Source of the DNA: JAJDIA01 sp031555145 | GTDB taxonomy: Bacteria; Bacteroidota; Bacteroidia; Bacteroidales; Tannerellaceae | Assembly: GCA_031555145.1 (NCBI GenBank) | Contig: JAVBUR010000046.1 | Coordinates: 1 to 64,000 of the forward strand | DNA length: 64,000 bases | Direction of reading: 5' to 3' | Part shown: in pieces, positions 51,901-59,906 of the stretch | Layout of the letters: each line of letters opens with the position of its first letter | Numbering within the stretch: position 1 is the stretch's first letter | Translations under genes and position numbers: made by a program | The notes under the pieces: model-generated | Told to the model about the DNA's origin: nothing | What the model saw: only the letters and a program-made list of their open reading frames with translations | The model's database searches: none

Positions 51901-52056
51901 GGTGATCGGTCCCGTGGTCGTACCTTTGACACTGATACTTACACCCGGAAGCGTCTCCTTTAGTTCATCCACAACTGTACCTTTGATTGTTGCATTCTGC
52001 CCGTAGGTGATCAGGGAGCAAAACGCCATTAGTAGTAATAAAATCCTTTTCGACAT
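48985..52056 (-). CDS. SusC/RagA TonB-dependent transporter
   Basis: 1023 aa. Signal peptide (ending YGQ), carboxypeptidase-like domain (about 22-105, GTVVDELKETLPGVSISV), TonB box region (DEIVVVGYG), plug (about 115-225, ending DASTTAIYGSRAANGVVLITTKRG) and a barrel to the C-terminal VNLTF. There is no N-terminal STN domain, so it is not anti-sigma-coupled, consistent with regulation by the divergent hybrid two-component system. Imports oligosaccharides across the outer membrane with SusD as lid. Confidence 0.97.
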   Translation of the reverse strand: MSKRILLLLMAFCSLITYGQNATIKGTVVDELKETLPGVSISVKGTTTGPITDYDGNYSLAAASGQTLVFSFVGYAKQEIVYTGQSVMNVTMLPDTELLDEIVVVGYGQQKKVSITGAVGSIKNESINRLANSTTAALQGTSPGLTIMDKGGSPGRASTTLRIRGITTINNSDALLLVDGVEQRIEDVNPDDIENISILKDASTTAIYGSRAANGVVLITTKRGKEGQVKIDFNTYWGLQSVTNKPEHMETVTYMNQQNYAFKNAGQNARYSDTFIQEWTANHAKDPITYRKANQWQDAVYSDALQQNYSLTVSGGTEKASGLMALRYYDQDGVVPNFNSNIKEIRVNTDFKPYKWVKISADANFRTRYSVAPVGAYDYDVNGGGVFYSMYHATQFVVPQYTDGSYGLGNKNANPLMLAEMGGTDKQWRSLFVGNVKAEFNIMDGLKFTTQYAQRYAFNKYVTFNNAYTVVDTNFLDWGATAKNEAYNPSATRSRKRDISRNSMDDKRDDLDEYTLNLLLNYDKQFGKHNLSALAGFSQIENKWSQNEAFRQDFYNNEVQSINMGSESTWKSYGYNNEYALRSYFGRVNYNYDNRYLLEANLRYDGTSRFTGDNQFGTFPSFSAGWRISNEAFWSDGLRDIISDLKLRGSWGKTGNQTAGLYAFYESYASTTYNFDGQVVQGYMQTALANKELKWEVSTQTNIGLDASFLNNRLSLSGDYYYKRTDGILVSLPISGTIGLDAPVQNAAVVDNKGFELTLGWKDQIGELSYGLNFNISNNWNEVISLGGANPTISGGTSDVLTTVREGYPVNAYWGYQTGGLLTQQDVDNKYPVYDSRMGAGDVKYIDRNNDGKIDAEDMTVIGNEFPRYPFAISGNAAWKGFDFSFTLQGVMDAQTRVSGALAEGGNFEGFTLDIFKDYWTPENTDARFPRPRKSVDYNSMMSDFWVIDANYIRLKNIQVGYTLPRTLTRKANIEKARVYLAGSNVLTFSPLKEWGLDPEFVSGRFLYYPQTSVYTIGVNLTF

Positions 52057-52101
52057 GTGTCTTGATTTTTAAAAGGTTAACGACTCTGTTAATTTTTGTG
52101 T

Positions 52102-52109
52102 CAAATGTA
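52102..52109 (-). promoter_or_regulatory. -7 element of the susCD operon
   Basis: Minus-strand TACATTTG fits TAnnTTTG, 45 bp before the susC ATG. A TTTG (52127-52124) lies 14 bp further upstream, closer than usual. The leader of about 38 nt is U/A-rich. The divergent gap (52057-52237) is where the regulator should bind. Confidence 0.55.
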
Positions 52110-52237
52110 AAAGAAAAGAAATGCAAAAATCGGTCGCCTATGGTGCCTGACCGGTTTTTACTATTCTTGGTTATTATTTACATTTCTTTTTGTTTTCGTT
52201 CCGCCGCGAGCCTGTTTTATATTCGTATTTTTACGGT

Positions 52238-55200
52238 ATGAAATTACTGCGCTTACTGATCTCATTCTTATTGCTTTCGGTTGTCTTCCGGCTTGCTGCC
52301 GAGGAACATACCCATTTCCACTTCAAGACCATCCAGGTAGATAACGGTCTGTCGCAAAATACGATCAATAGTATCCTGCAAGACTCGAAGGGGTATCTCT
52401 GGTTCGGTACGAAAGACGGGTTAAACCGTTTTGACGGTACCCGTTTCCGGGTGTTTCGTCAGGATGCCGGGAACCCGCAGTCGCTGGGCGACAATTTCAC
52501 CCGTTGCATGTTGGAAGAGGAGGGAAGCGTGTTCTTTATCGGTACCGAGAGTGGGCTGTACCGGATGAATGCCTTCGAAGAAACCTTTACGCCTGTCGCT
52601 TGTGCTACAGCCGACGGTATCGTCTTGAGATCGGCGATCAACTCGCTGTATAAGGCGCCCGACGGTCTTATCTGGATCGGGACCATGACGCAGGGAGTCT
52701 TCACCTACGACTCGACCCATGAAGTACTCAAGCATATACCCCTCACGCAGTACGAACTGGGGCCTAACGCCGTATGGTGTGTCTATGGCGACCGTTCGGG
52801 TACGATCTGGGCCGGAAGCCGGCCGGGACTGCTTCGCTACAATAAACTCACCGGCAGCTTCGAAGCCGTGGACGGATTGTTCAGCAATACCGGCAATATG
52901 GAATACGAGATATTATCCATCCACGAAGATGTGAAAGGGAACCTCTGGCTGGGTTCCTGGTCGGAAGGTATACGTTATTATAATAAGCAGGCCTACGAGG
53001 GTGTCTCCTTCCTGGGACCGAAGAGCCGTACGGCGTACGCTTCCCATATACGCAGCATTTTCCAGTATGACTCCAAAAGATTGTTGATCGGTTCGGACGA
53101 CGGACTCTACATGTTCGATACCGAGACATTCGCTACCTCCCGGATCGATATCCCCCAGTCGCCCTACAGCCTGAGCGACCAGAACATCTATTCCATCGCC
53201 CGCGACAGGGAAGGAGGCATCTGGATCGGGACGTATTTCGGGGGGATCAATTACCTGAACGTATCGCTCCAACCCGTCGAGACCTATTACCCCGACCTTC
53301 CCCACGGCAAGTTGTCGGGCATGGCCGTCAGCCAGTTTTGCGAAGACCGTGAGGGCAACCTCTGGATCGCGACCGAAGACGGCGGCGTGAACTACCTCCA
53401 TGTCAAAACCGGCCGTATCACGCAACCTATACAGACCAGCTACCACAATACTCATGCGTTGTTGCTGGATGGCGATAACCTCTGGATCGGTACCTTCTCG
53501 CGGGGGATCGACGTCTATCATACCCGGACAGGCCGGATACGTAACTACCGCTCTGACCCCGGTGATCCGCGTACCCTGAACAACGACTGTGTCTTCTCGC
53601 TCTGCAAGACGAAGAACGGCGATCTCTATGCCGGTACGTCGAACGGCCTGAACCGTTACGACCCGGTCACGAACCGTTTCGTACCCATCCCTGAAGCGAC
53701 CGGTTTCATTTACGATATCCGCGAAGACGATGCCGGTAACCTGTGGGCGGCCGGTTCCGGTGTGCTCCGGTTGGACCCGCAGACGCAACGTTGGGTCCGC
53801 TACAATACCATCAAAGAGAAGACCGACCCCATCGTCGGCAGTAAGCTGACGGGCATCTATATCGACAGCCAGAAACGGTTGTTCTTTACCAGCGACGGGC
53901 GTGGACTCTTTGCCTACGATTATCCGACCGACAGTTTCCGCCAGATATCCGAGAAAGACGGACTGCCCAACAACGTGACTTACGGTGTGCTCGACGACGC
54001 CTTCGGTAACCTCTGGGTCAGTTGTAACAAGGGGATCGTCTGTGTGGACATCGACCATCCGGCCATCTATCGGTTGTACGACCAGGACGACGGTATGCAG
54101 AGCAACCAGTTCAACTACAAGTCAAGCCATAAGACCCGCGACGGCAAGTTCTATTTCGGCGGTATCAACGGCTTCAACAGCTTTTACCCGCAAGACCTGG
54201 CCGCGTTGGAGAACAGCCATGTCCCCCCGGTCGAGATTACCGGCATACGCCTGCTGGGCGAAACCGGCGATACGGCAGAAAAAGACATACAAACGCTGGT
54301 GAACCGCCGGCAACGCGTCGTTCTTCCCTATACCCTGTCTTCGTTCAATATCTCGTATGTCAGCCTGAGTTTCCGTTCGCCCAACCGAAACCAGTATGCC
54401 TACCGCCTGGAAGGGATGGACAGCGAATGGACACTGGCCGGCAACAACAAAAGCGTCACTTACCTCAACCTCTCGCCCGGGAAATACGTCTTCTGCGTCA
54501 AGGCGTCGAACGATAACAATGTGTGGAACGAAACAGGCGACAGCATCGAGATCGAGATACTTCCGCCTTTCTGGCGTTCGCTGCCGGCGCTGCTCGTCTA
54601 CCTGCTGCTCGTGGTCTCTTCTTCCTACGTGCTGTTTACCTACTACCTGCGGAAGAACCGGATGAAACAGGCTGCCCAGCTCGAAACCTTCAAGTTCGAA
54701 CAGGAGAAGCTGGCCGTCAAGTCGAAGATCGATTTCTTTACCAATATCGCCCACGAGATACGTACGCCGGTCAGCCTGATCAAAGCGCCGCTGGAAGAAG
54801 TGTTGCTGTCGGGCGACGGGACGGGCGATACCCGGCAAAACCTGTCGGTGATCGAAAAGAACTGCAACCGCCTGAGTGTACTGATCAACCAGTTGCTCGA
54901 TTTCCGGAAGATGGATACGATGAACTACTCCCTCACCCCGGAAAACATCAACCTGAAAGTCTACCTCAATGAACTGCACGAGCGTTTCCGGAAGACGGCC
55001 CAAAGCAAGAAGATCGAATTCAGCCTGCAAATGCCCGATGAGGCCGACCTGCTTGTCGTATCCGATCCCGACGCCTTGACGAAGGTGACGGGTAACTTGC
55101 TGACCAACGCCATCAAATTCACCTCCACCCGGATCGCCACCACGCTGGAACGAGTTGACGAACATACCTGGGCCATTACTGTCGAAGACGATGGACGAGG

Positions 55201-56239
55201 CATCCCGGATGAAAAGAAGAAACTCATCTTCGACCCCTTCTACCAGGTGAATGATAACGGTGAGGGAGCCGGCACCGGTATCGGCCTCTCGCTGGTGAAG
55301 AGCCTCGTGCATCTGCTGAAAGGCCGGATCGAAGTGACCGACAGTAAGACCGGAGGCGCCGTCTTCCGCTTCACCTTTGCCGATCTGGCCACGGAAGGCA
55401 TCATCCGGAAGCCCGCCGTGATGGGAGAGTCCCTACCTGCCGATACCGGGAGCGCAGACCCTGCCGGTGATAAACCCGACACCATCCTGGTGGTAGACGA
55501 TCATCCGGAAATAACGTCCTTTATCAGCAGTTGCCTGCAGAAAGAATATATTGTCGAAACAGCCTCCCATGCCACCGAAGCCTGGGAGATGCTGGAAGAG
55601 AAAAGCTTTGACCTGATCATCTCCGACATCATGATGCCCGATATCGACGGCATCTCCTTCACCAAGCGGATCAAGGCCGACCTGAACTACAGCCATATCC
55701 CCGTGATCCTGCTGTCGGCCAAGACCGAGAATGCAGTAAAGGTCGAAGGGCTGCGTTCGGGGGCGGAAGTGTTTATGGAGAAACCTTTCTCTACCTCCTT
55801 CCTGAAAGCGCAGATACGAAGCCTGCTCGAAAACCGGCGTACGCTGCTCGACGCCTTCAACCGTTCGCCCCTCGCCTCGTATGCGTCGCTGGTGACCAAC
55901 AAAGGCGACGAAGCCTTCCTGAACCGGCTGAACGAAGAGATCGAGAAACACCTCTCGGACGAGACCTTTTCGGTCGAATCGCTCACGGATGTGCTCAATA
56001 TCAGCCGTTCCAACCTGCAACGCAAGCTGAAAGCTATCTGTGGCGTCACTCCGGGCGACTATCTCCGCAACTACCGTCTGAAGAAAGCCAGTAAGCTGTT
56101 GCTCGAAACGGAGATGCGGGTCAGCGAAGTGGCCTTCGAGGTTGGATTCACTTCCGCCTCCTACTTCACAAAAGCATTTATCAAATGTTACCAAATGTCG
56201 CCCAAGGAATTCGTCAGCGGAAAGATAAATGAAAGATAA
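52238..56239 (+). CDS. Hybrid two-component system regulator (HTCS) of the PUL
   Basis: 1333 aa from the ATG at 52238, which opens the signal sequence; an upstream start (52190) would add a polar leader. Order: signal/TM (1-20), two-propeller Reg_prop sensor (about 25-690, repeated GYLWFGTKDGL-type strands), Y_Y_Y domain (about 695-770), membrane helix (about 780-803), HisKA with AHEIRTP (His 839), HATPase (NLLTNAIKF, DDGRGIP, GTGIGLS), receiver (VVDDHPEIT; phospho-Asp 1130 in SDIMMPDIDG) and AraC HTH (SRSNLQRKLKAICGVTPGDYL). The periplasmic propeller binds an oligosaccharide and the HTH turns on divergent susC. All key residues are present. Confidence 0.96.
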   Translation: MKLLRLLISFLLLSVVFRLAAEEHTHFHFKTIQVDNGLSQNTINSILQDSKGYLWFGTKDGLNRFDGTRFRVFRQDAGNPQSLGDNFTRCMLEEEGSVFFIGTESGLYRMNAFEETFTPVACATADGIVLRSAINSLYKAPDGLIWIGTMTQGVFTYDSTHEVLKHIPLTQYELGPNAVWCVYGDRSGTIWAGSRPGLLRYNKLTGSFEAVDGLFSNTGNMEYEILSIHEDVKGNLWLGSWSEGIRYYNKQAYEGVSFLGPKSRTAYASHIRSIFQYDSKRLLIGSDDGLYMFDTETFATSRIDIPQSPYSLSDQNIYSIARDREGGIWIGTYFGGINYLNVSLQPVETYYPDLPHGKLSGMAVSQFCEDREGNLWIATEDGGVNYLHVKTGRITQPIQTSYHNTHALLLDGDNLWIGTFSRGIDVYHTRTGRIRNYRSDPGDPRTLNNDCVFSLCKTKNGDLYAGTSNGLNRYDPVTNRFVPIPEATGFIYDIREDDAGNLWAAGSGVLRLDPQTQRWVRYNTIKEKTDPIVGSKLTGIYIDSQKRLFFTSDGRGLFAYDYPTDSFRQISEKDGLPNNVTYGVLDDAFGNLWVSCNKGIVCVDIDHPAIYRLYDQDDGMQSNQFNYKSSHKTRDGKFYFGGINGFNSFYPQDLAALENSHVPPVEITGIRLLGETGDTAEKDIQTLVNRRQRVVLPYTLSSFNISYVSLSFRSPNRNQYAYRLEGMDSEWTLAGNNKSVTYLNLSPGKYVFCVKASNDNNVWNETGDSIEIEILPPFWRSLPALLVYLLLVVSSSYVLFTYYLRKNRMKQAAQLETFKFEQEKLAVKSKIDFFTNIAHEIRTPVSLIKAPLEEVLLSGDGTGDTRQNLSVIEKNCNRLSVLINQLLDFRKMDTMNYSLTPENINLKVYLNELHERFRKTAQSKKIEFSLQMPDEADLLVVSDPDALTKVTGNLLTNAIKFTSTRIATTLERVDEHTWAITVEDDGRGIPDEKKKLIFDPFYQVNDNGEGAGTGIGLSLVKSLVHLLKGRIEVTDSKTGGAVFRFTFADLATEGIIRKPAVMGESLPADTGSADPAGDKPDTILVVDDHPEITSFISSCLQKEYIVETASHATEAWEMLEEKSFDLIISDIMMPDIDGISFTKRIKADLNYSHIPVILLSAKTENAVKVEGLRSGAEVFMEKPFSTSFLKAQIRSLLENRRTLLDAFNRSPLASYASLVTNKGDEAFLNRLNEEIEKHLSDETFSVESLTDVLNISRSNLQRKLKAICGVTPGDYLRNYRLKKASKLLLETEMRVSEVAFEVGFTSASYFTKAFIKCYQMSPKEFVSGKINER

Positions 56240-56332
56240 TCCCAGTCGCCGGCCGCTCTTTTTCAATCAGAAAGGGTGCGGCTTGCCGATTTATTTCCTA
56301 TTTTTGTCGGACAATCAAATGTGTAAAAAAAT

Positions 56333-57193
56333 ATGAAACGAATCATTTCCGGGTTGTTGTTTGTTGTCTGCATCCTGATGGCTGCTTCTCTGTCTGCACA
56401 AGAGAACACACAGGTGGAGACATTGGTGTTGATGGAAACAAGTATGGGTAAGATCAAGGTAAAACTGTTCAACGATACTCCGCTCCACCGGGATAATTTC
56501 ATTAAAAATGTACAAGAAAAGACGTACAACGGGACGGTCTTCCACCGTGTAATCAAACAATTCATGGTACAGGGAGGCGGTATCGCTGAGAAAAAGGAAG
56601 CCCCCAAGAAGGGTAAAAAAGGCGCAGTCGCCGCGTCAGCATCTGCCAACGAATCTGAATCAGCCGTTGAAACGGACACCGAACAGGTCGCTGAAGCAAC
56701 CACCGACGACGCTACTGAAGCAGCTGCTGAAGCCGTAGCGGAATCGGACACCGAATCCCTGGCCGACACAGACGCCTTAACAGGAGCTACACCCCTCCAG
56801 GAGGCTGCGGCGGAACGAACGATCCCTGCCGAAATCATTTACCCCAAGTACTTCCATAAACAGGGCATGCTCTGTGCCGCCCGTACGGGAGACGATGTCA
56901 ACCCCGAGAAGGCCTCTTCTGCGATCCAGTTCTATATCGTAACCGGTAAGTACTTCACCGATATGGAACTGAACAAATTGGAGGAAGCAAACGGTATCAC
57001 CCTCACGCCCGAACAACGTCAGGCCTATATGCTCGAAGGCGGTTCTCCCCATCTCGACGGCAGCTACACGGTCTATGGCGAAGTAGTCGACGGCATGAAG
57101 GTAGTCGACAAGATCCAATTCGTCACCACCGGCGAAGCCGACCGTCCCGTCAAAGACGTTGTCATCAAATCAATGACCATCGTCAAGAAATAA
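56333..57193 (+). CDS. Exported cyclophilin with a long acidic insert
   Basis: 286 aa with a signal peptide (about 1-22, SLSAQ). The cyclophilin core begins LMETSMGKIKVKLFND, YNGTVFHRVIKQFMVQGGG, then is broken by a roughly 78-residue insert (about 86-163). The insert has a basic start (KKEAPKKGKKG) followed by an Ala/Glu/Thr/Asp-rich low-complexity acidic stretch. The core resumes at ERTIPAEIIYPKYFHK and ends IQFYIVTGKYF, SPHLDGSYTVYGEVVDGMKVVD. The active-site pair FHRV and MVQGG is intact, so it should isomerise prolyl bonds in the periplasm. The insert is probably disordered. Confidence 0.92.
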   Translation: MKRIISGLLFVVCILMAASLSAQENTQVETLVLMETSMGKIKVKLFNDTPLHRDNFIKNVQEKTYNGTVFHRVIKQFMVQGGGIAEKKEAPKKGKKGAVAASASANESESAVETDTEQVAEATTDDATEAAAEAVAESDTESLADTDALTGATPLQEAAAERTIPAEIIYPKYFHKQGMLCAARTGDDVNPEKASSAIQFYIVTGKYFTDMELNKLEEANGITLTPEQRQAYMLEGGSPHLDGSYTVYGEVVDGMKVVDKIQFVTTGEADRPVKDVVIKSMTIVKK

Positions 57194-57239
57194 GCCCCAT
57201 CGACGGTAACCCCATCTCTTCTTGAGTTTGAACGTATAT

Positions 57240-57372
57240 CCGGACGCACATCCCGTCCGGGTGAGATGCACGTGTCAGCCTGGCGAGGCGCAGGCCTCAG
57301 CCGGTTGAGACGCAGGCCTCAGCTGGTTGGGATGCACGTCTCAACTGGTTGAGATGCAGGCCTGGTTTCATC
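57240..57372. repeat. 22-bp tandem hairpin repeat array (locus D) with leading hairpin
   Basis: Units start at 57262, 57284, 57306, 57328 and 57350, exactly 22 bp apart. Examples: TGAGACGCAGGCCTCA (third) and TGGGATGCACGTCTCA (fourth), both stem-loop forming. A separate hairpin CCGGACG-cacatcc-CGTCCGG (57240-57260) opens the array. It occupies the first part of the 57194-57660 convergent gap, which contains no gene I can support. Confidence 0.93.
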
Positions 57373-57427
57373 AAGACCAGCAGCCCTCCTTCCACCCTTC
57401 CACTTTCTTCAACCAGTCAATGAGTTA

Positions 57428-57467
57428 GCGTGGAAGGATACCTCATTTTACCCTTTTGCTTCCACGC
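57428..57467. repeat. 9-bp inverted repeat downstream of the hairpin array
   Basis: GCGTGGAAG (57428-57436) and CTTCCACGC (57459-57467) form a perfect 9-bp stem with a 22-nt A/T-rich loop. Several CTTCCAC/GTGGAAG copies surround it. No T-tract follows; role unknown. Confidence 0.6.
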
Positions 57468-57563
57468 CTCCTTCCACAAATAGTAAGCGTGATTTGTCGA
57501 GACGCCTACGGCAAATAGCAGAGTGTATACCACTAGGACAGAAGAATGAGGGGTGGTAATAAA

Positions 57564-57597
57564 CAAAAAAGCAGGAGGGAGGCTCCTGCTTTTTTTA
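57564..57597. terminator. Bidirectional terminator of the galE/rnf operon
   Basis: GCAGGAG, 5-nt loop, CTCCTGC (57571-57589), with A6 on the left and T7 on the right. On the minus strand it follows galE by 64 bp. Confidence 0.92.
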
Positions 57598-57660
57598 TGC
57601 GATGACACATCGTTGTGATGGTCGTTACGATGACTTATCGTCGCGATGGCTTGTGTCGGC

Positions 57661-58695
57661 TTACTGGATGCCGCGTTCGCGGAGTTTCAGTTGCCAGTTC
57701 CAGGCGGTGACGAGGGTGTCTTTGACGGTTTCCTTGGCGGTCCAGCCGAGTACGTTGTTGGCGTGTTCGGGATTGGCCCATACTTTTTCGATATCGCCTT
57801 CGCGGCGGTCGACGATCTTGTAGGGAACCTTTACACCGGTACCTTCTTCGAAGCTGTTAAGCAGTTCGAGGACGGATACGCCGATGCCGGTACCGAGGTT
57901 GAATGTTTCCAGTTTCTCGGGCGATTTATTTTCGAGCATGCGGTCCATAGCGATGACGTGCGCCTTGGCCAGGTCAACGACATTGATATAGTCGCGGATG
58001 CAGGAACCGTCGGGGGTATCGTAGTCGTCGCCGAATACGCTTAATTCCTGGCGGATACCCATAGCCGTCTGTGTCACGAAAGGCACGAGGTTCTGCGGCA
58101 CACCGTTGGGCAACTCGCCGATCTCTGCACTCGGATGGGCGCCGATCGGGTTGAAGTAGCGCAGGATGATGCTCTTGAACGGCATGTTGGCGTGGATGGC
58201 GTCCTGGATGATCTCTTCGTTGATCTGCTTGGTGTTGCCGTAGGGCGACATGGCCGGTTTGATCGGCGCGTCTTCGGTTACCGGCAGGATATCCGGTTGT
58301 CCGTATACCGTGCAGGAAGAAGAGAAGACAATGCCGTCGATACCGAATTCGGGCATCAGGTCGAGCAGGTTGACCAGCGTCACGATATTGTTACGGTAGT
58401 ACATCAACGGTTTGTGAACTGATTCGCCTACAGCTTTGCTGGCGGCAAAGTGGATGATACCCTTAATACCGGGTTGTTCGGCAAGGACGGCGCGTACGCC
58501 TTCTTTGTCGTTCAGGTCGAGTTGGTAGAAGGCCGGCTTGATACCGGATATCTTCGTGATACCGTCCAGTACTTCGATCGTAGAGTTCGAGAGGTTATCA
58601 ATGATAACCACTTCGTATCCGGCGTTCTGCAATTCTACCACAGTGTGCGAACCGATATAACCGGTTCCTCCTGTTACTAAGATTTTCTTGCTCAT
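57661..58695 (-). CDS. galE: UDP-glucose 4-epimerase
   Basis: 344 aa. NAD-binding VTGGTGYIGSHTVVEL (about 6-21), SSSCTVYG catalytic Ser/Thr and the YxxxK pair in SPYGNTKQINE (about 151-155). It interconverts UDP-glucose and UDP-galactose in the cytoplasm for galactose use and glycan building. It begins 39 bp after rnfA on the same strand and is probably the last gene of that operon; the rnf-galE order recurs in Bacteroidales to my knowledge. Confidence 0.96.
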   Translation of the reverse strand: MSKKILVTGGTGYIGSHTVVELQNAGYEVVIIDNLSNSTIEVLDGITKISGIKPAFYQLDLNDKEGVRAVLAEQPGIKGIIHFAASKAVGESVHKPLMYYRNNIVTLVNLLDLMPEFGIDGIVFSSSCTVYGQPDILPVTEDAPIKPAMSPYGNTKQINEEIIQDAIHANMPFKSIILRYFNPIGAHPSAEIGELPNGVPQNLVPFVTQTAMGIRQELSVFGDDYDTPDGSCIRDYINVVDLAKAHVIAMDRMLENKSPEKLETFNLGTGIGVSVLELLNSFEEGTGVKVPYKIVDRREGDIEKVWANPEHANNVLGWTAKETVKDTLVTAWNWQLKLRERGIQ

Positions 58696-58734
58696 GTTGG
58701 TTCTGTTTAGATGATATAGATGTTATACGTGTGT

Positions 58735-59307
58735 TTATACGATGCCCGAGAAGCCCATAAAGGCCATAGCCAGCAGACCGGCTGTAACCAGGGCGATCGG
58801 GGTCCCTTGCATGCCTTTCGGTACGCGTGTCATCGCCAACTGTTCGCGGATACCGGCGAAGATGATCATCGCCAGTGCAAAACCGATAGCCGTAGCGAAG
58901 GCATAGACGATCGACTGCATCAGGTTGTATTCTTTCTGGATCACGAGGATAGCAACCCCCAGTACGCAACAGTTGGTCGTGATCAACGGCAGGAACACAC
59001 CCAGCGCCTGATATAGCGCCGGTGAAACCTTCTTCATCACGATCTCCATCAACTGCACCAAGGCGGCGATGATCAGGATGAATGCAATGGTTTGCAGGTA
59101 TCCCAATCCGTAAGCGTCCAATACATATTTCTGTACCAGGAAGGTGACGATGGTAGCGATGGTCAGTACGAATGCTACCGCAGCGCCCATGCCGGCAGCC
59201 GTTTCCACCTTTTTGGATACGCCGAGGAACGGGCAGATACCCAGGAACTGTGCCAACACTACGTTGTTGACAAAGACGGCGGCAATAAATATAATAATAT
59301 ATTCCAT
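58735..59307 (-). CDS. rsxA: Rnf/Rsx electron transport complex subunit A
   Basis: 190 aa, six membrane helices. Pattern MEYIIIFIAAVFVNNVVLAQFLGICPFLGVSKK, with the conserved Cys in GICPFLGVS that ligates the membrane [2Fe-2S] shared with RnfE; then TTNCCVLGVAI. With RnfE it forms the membrane core of the ferredoxin:NAD oxidoreductase that pumps Na+ or H+. 11 bp after rsxE. Confidence 0.96.
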   Translation of the reverse strand: MEYIIIFIAAVFVNNVVLAQFLGICPFLGVSKKVETAAGMGAAVAFVLTIATIVTFLVQKYVLDAYGLGYLQTIAFILIIAALVQLMEIVMKKVSPALYQALGVFLPLITTNCCVLGVAILVIQKEYNLMQSIVYAFATAIGFALAMIIFAGIREQLAMTRVPKGMQGTPIALVTAGLLAMAFMGFSGIV

Positions 59308-59318
59308 GTGACTTGTTT

Positions 59319-59906
59319 TTAGGCTTTACGCAGTTTGTTAACAATAGCAATCAGGTATCCCAGTGCGATAAAGGCACCCGGAGCGAGTACGAAGATCAGG
59401 GCACCGTATTCTTCCGGCACCAGTGTGAAGTCGAACAGGCGGCCGGTTCCAAGCAACTCGCGTACCATACCCAGCAGGGTGAGTCCGAGCGTAAAACCAA
59501 GACCGATACCAACGCCGTCAAGGGCAGAATCGAATACGCTGCTCTTAGCCGCAAATGCTTCGGCACGTCCGAGGATGATACAGTTCACCACAATCAACGG
59601 GATGAAGATACCCAGGCTGGCGTATAAGGCCGGTGTATAGGCTTCCATCACCATCTGAAGTACCGTCACGAAGGCGGCGATCACCACAATGTAGCATGGG
59701 ATACGTACCATGTCGGGAATCAGGTTCTTCAACAGGGAGATCACCGAGTTGGTGCAGATCAGCACGAACATGGTGGCCAGCCCCATACCTAAGCCGTTGA
59801 TGGCCGAGGAGGTCGTTCCCAACGTGGGACACATCCCTAACAATAAAACAAAGGTGGGATTCTCTTTGATGATCCCGTTCCATATAATGGCTAACTTATT
59901 ATTCAT
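59319..59906 (-). CDS. rsxE: Rnf/Rsx electron transport complex subunit E
   Basis: 195 aa from the ATG at 59906; a longer frame to 60023 reads through the tail of rsxG and is not expected. Sequence NPTFVLLLGMCPTLGTTSSA gives the conserved Cys (ligand of the RnfA/E [2Fe-2S]), and VVNCIILGRAEAFAAK is typical. Six helices. The GGAGGA seven bases before the ATG lies inside the end of rsxG, and the genes overlap by 8 bp, so translation is coupled. Confidence 0.95.
   Translation of the reverse strand: MNNKLAIIWNGIIKENPTFVLLLGMCPTLGTTSSAINGLGMGLATMFVLICTNSVISLLKNLIPDMVRIPCYIVVIAAFVTVLQMVMEAYTPALYASLGIFIPLIVVNCIILGRAEAFAAKSSVFDSALDGVGIGLGFTLGLTLLGMVRELLGTGRLFDFTLVPEEYGALIFVLAPGAFIALGYLIAIVNKLRKA

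Noticed and set aside
1..57372. The hairpin arrays as CRISPR
   Set aside because: Repeat-spacer spacing is only 22 bp in total with variable 4-6 nt cores, there is no cas gene, and the units are palindromic tandem copies rather than long repeats with unique spacers.
57417..57608. 63-codon minus-strand frame in the galE downstream gap
   Set aside because: It runs through the bidirectional terminator and the inverted repeat; no leader or family match; treated as chance.
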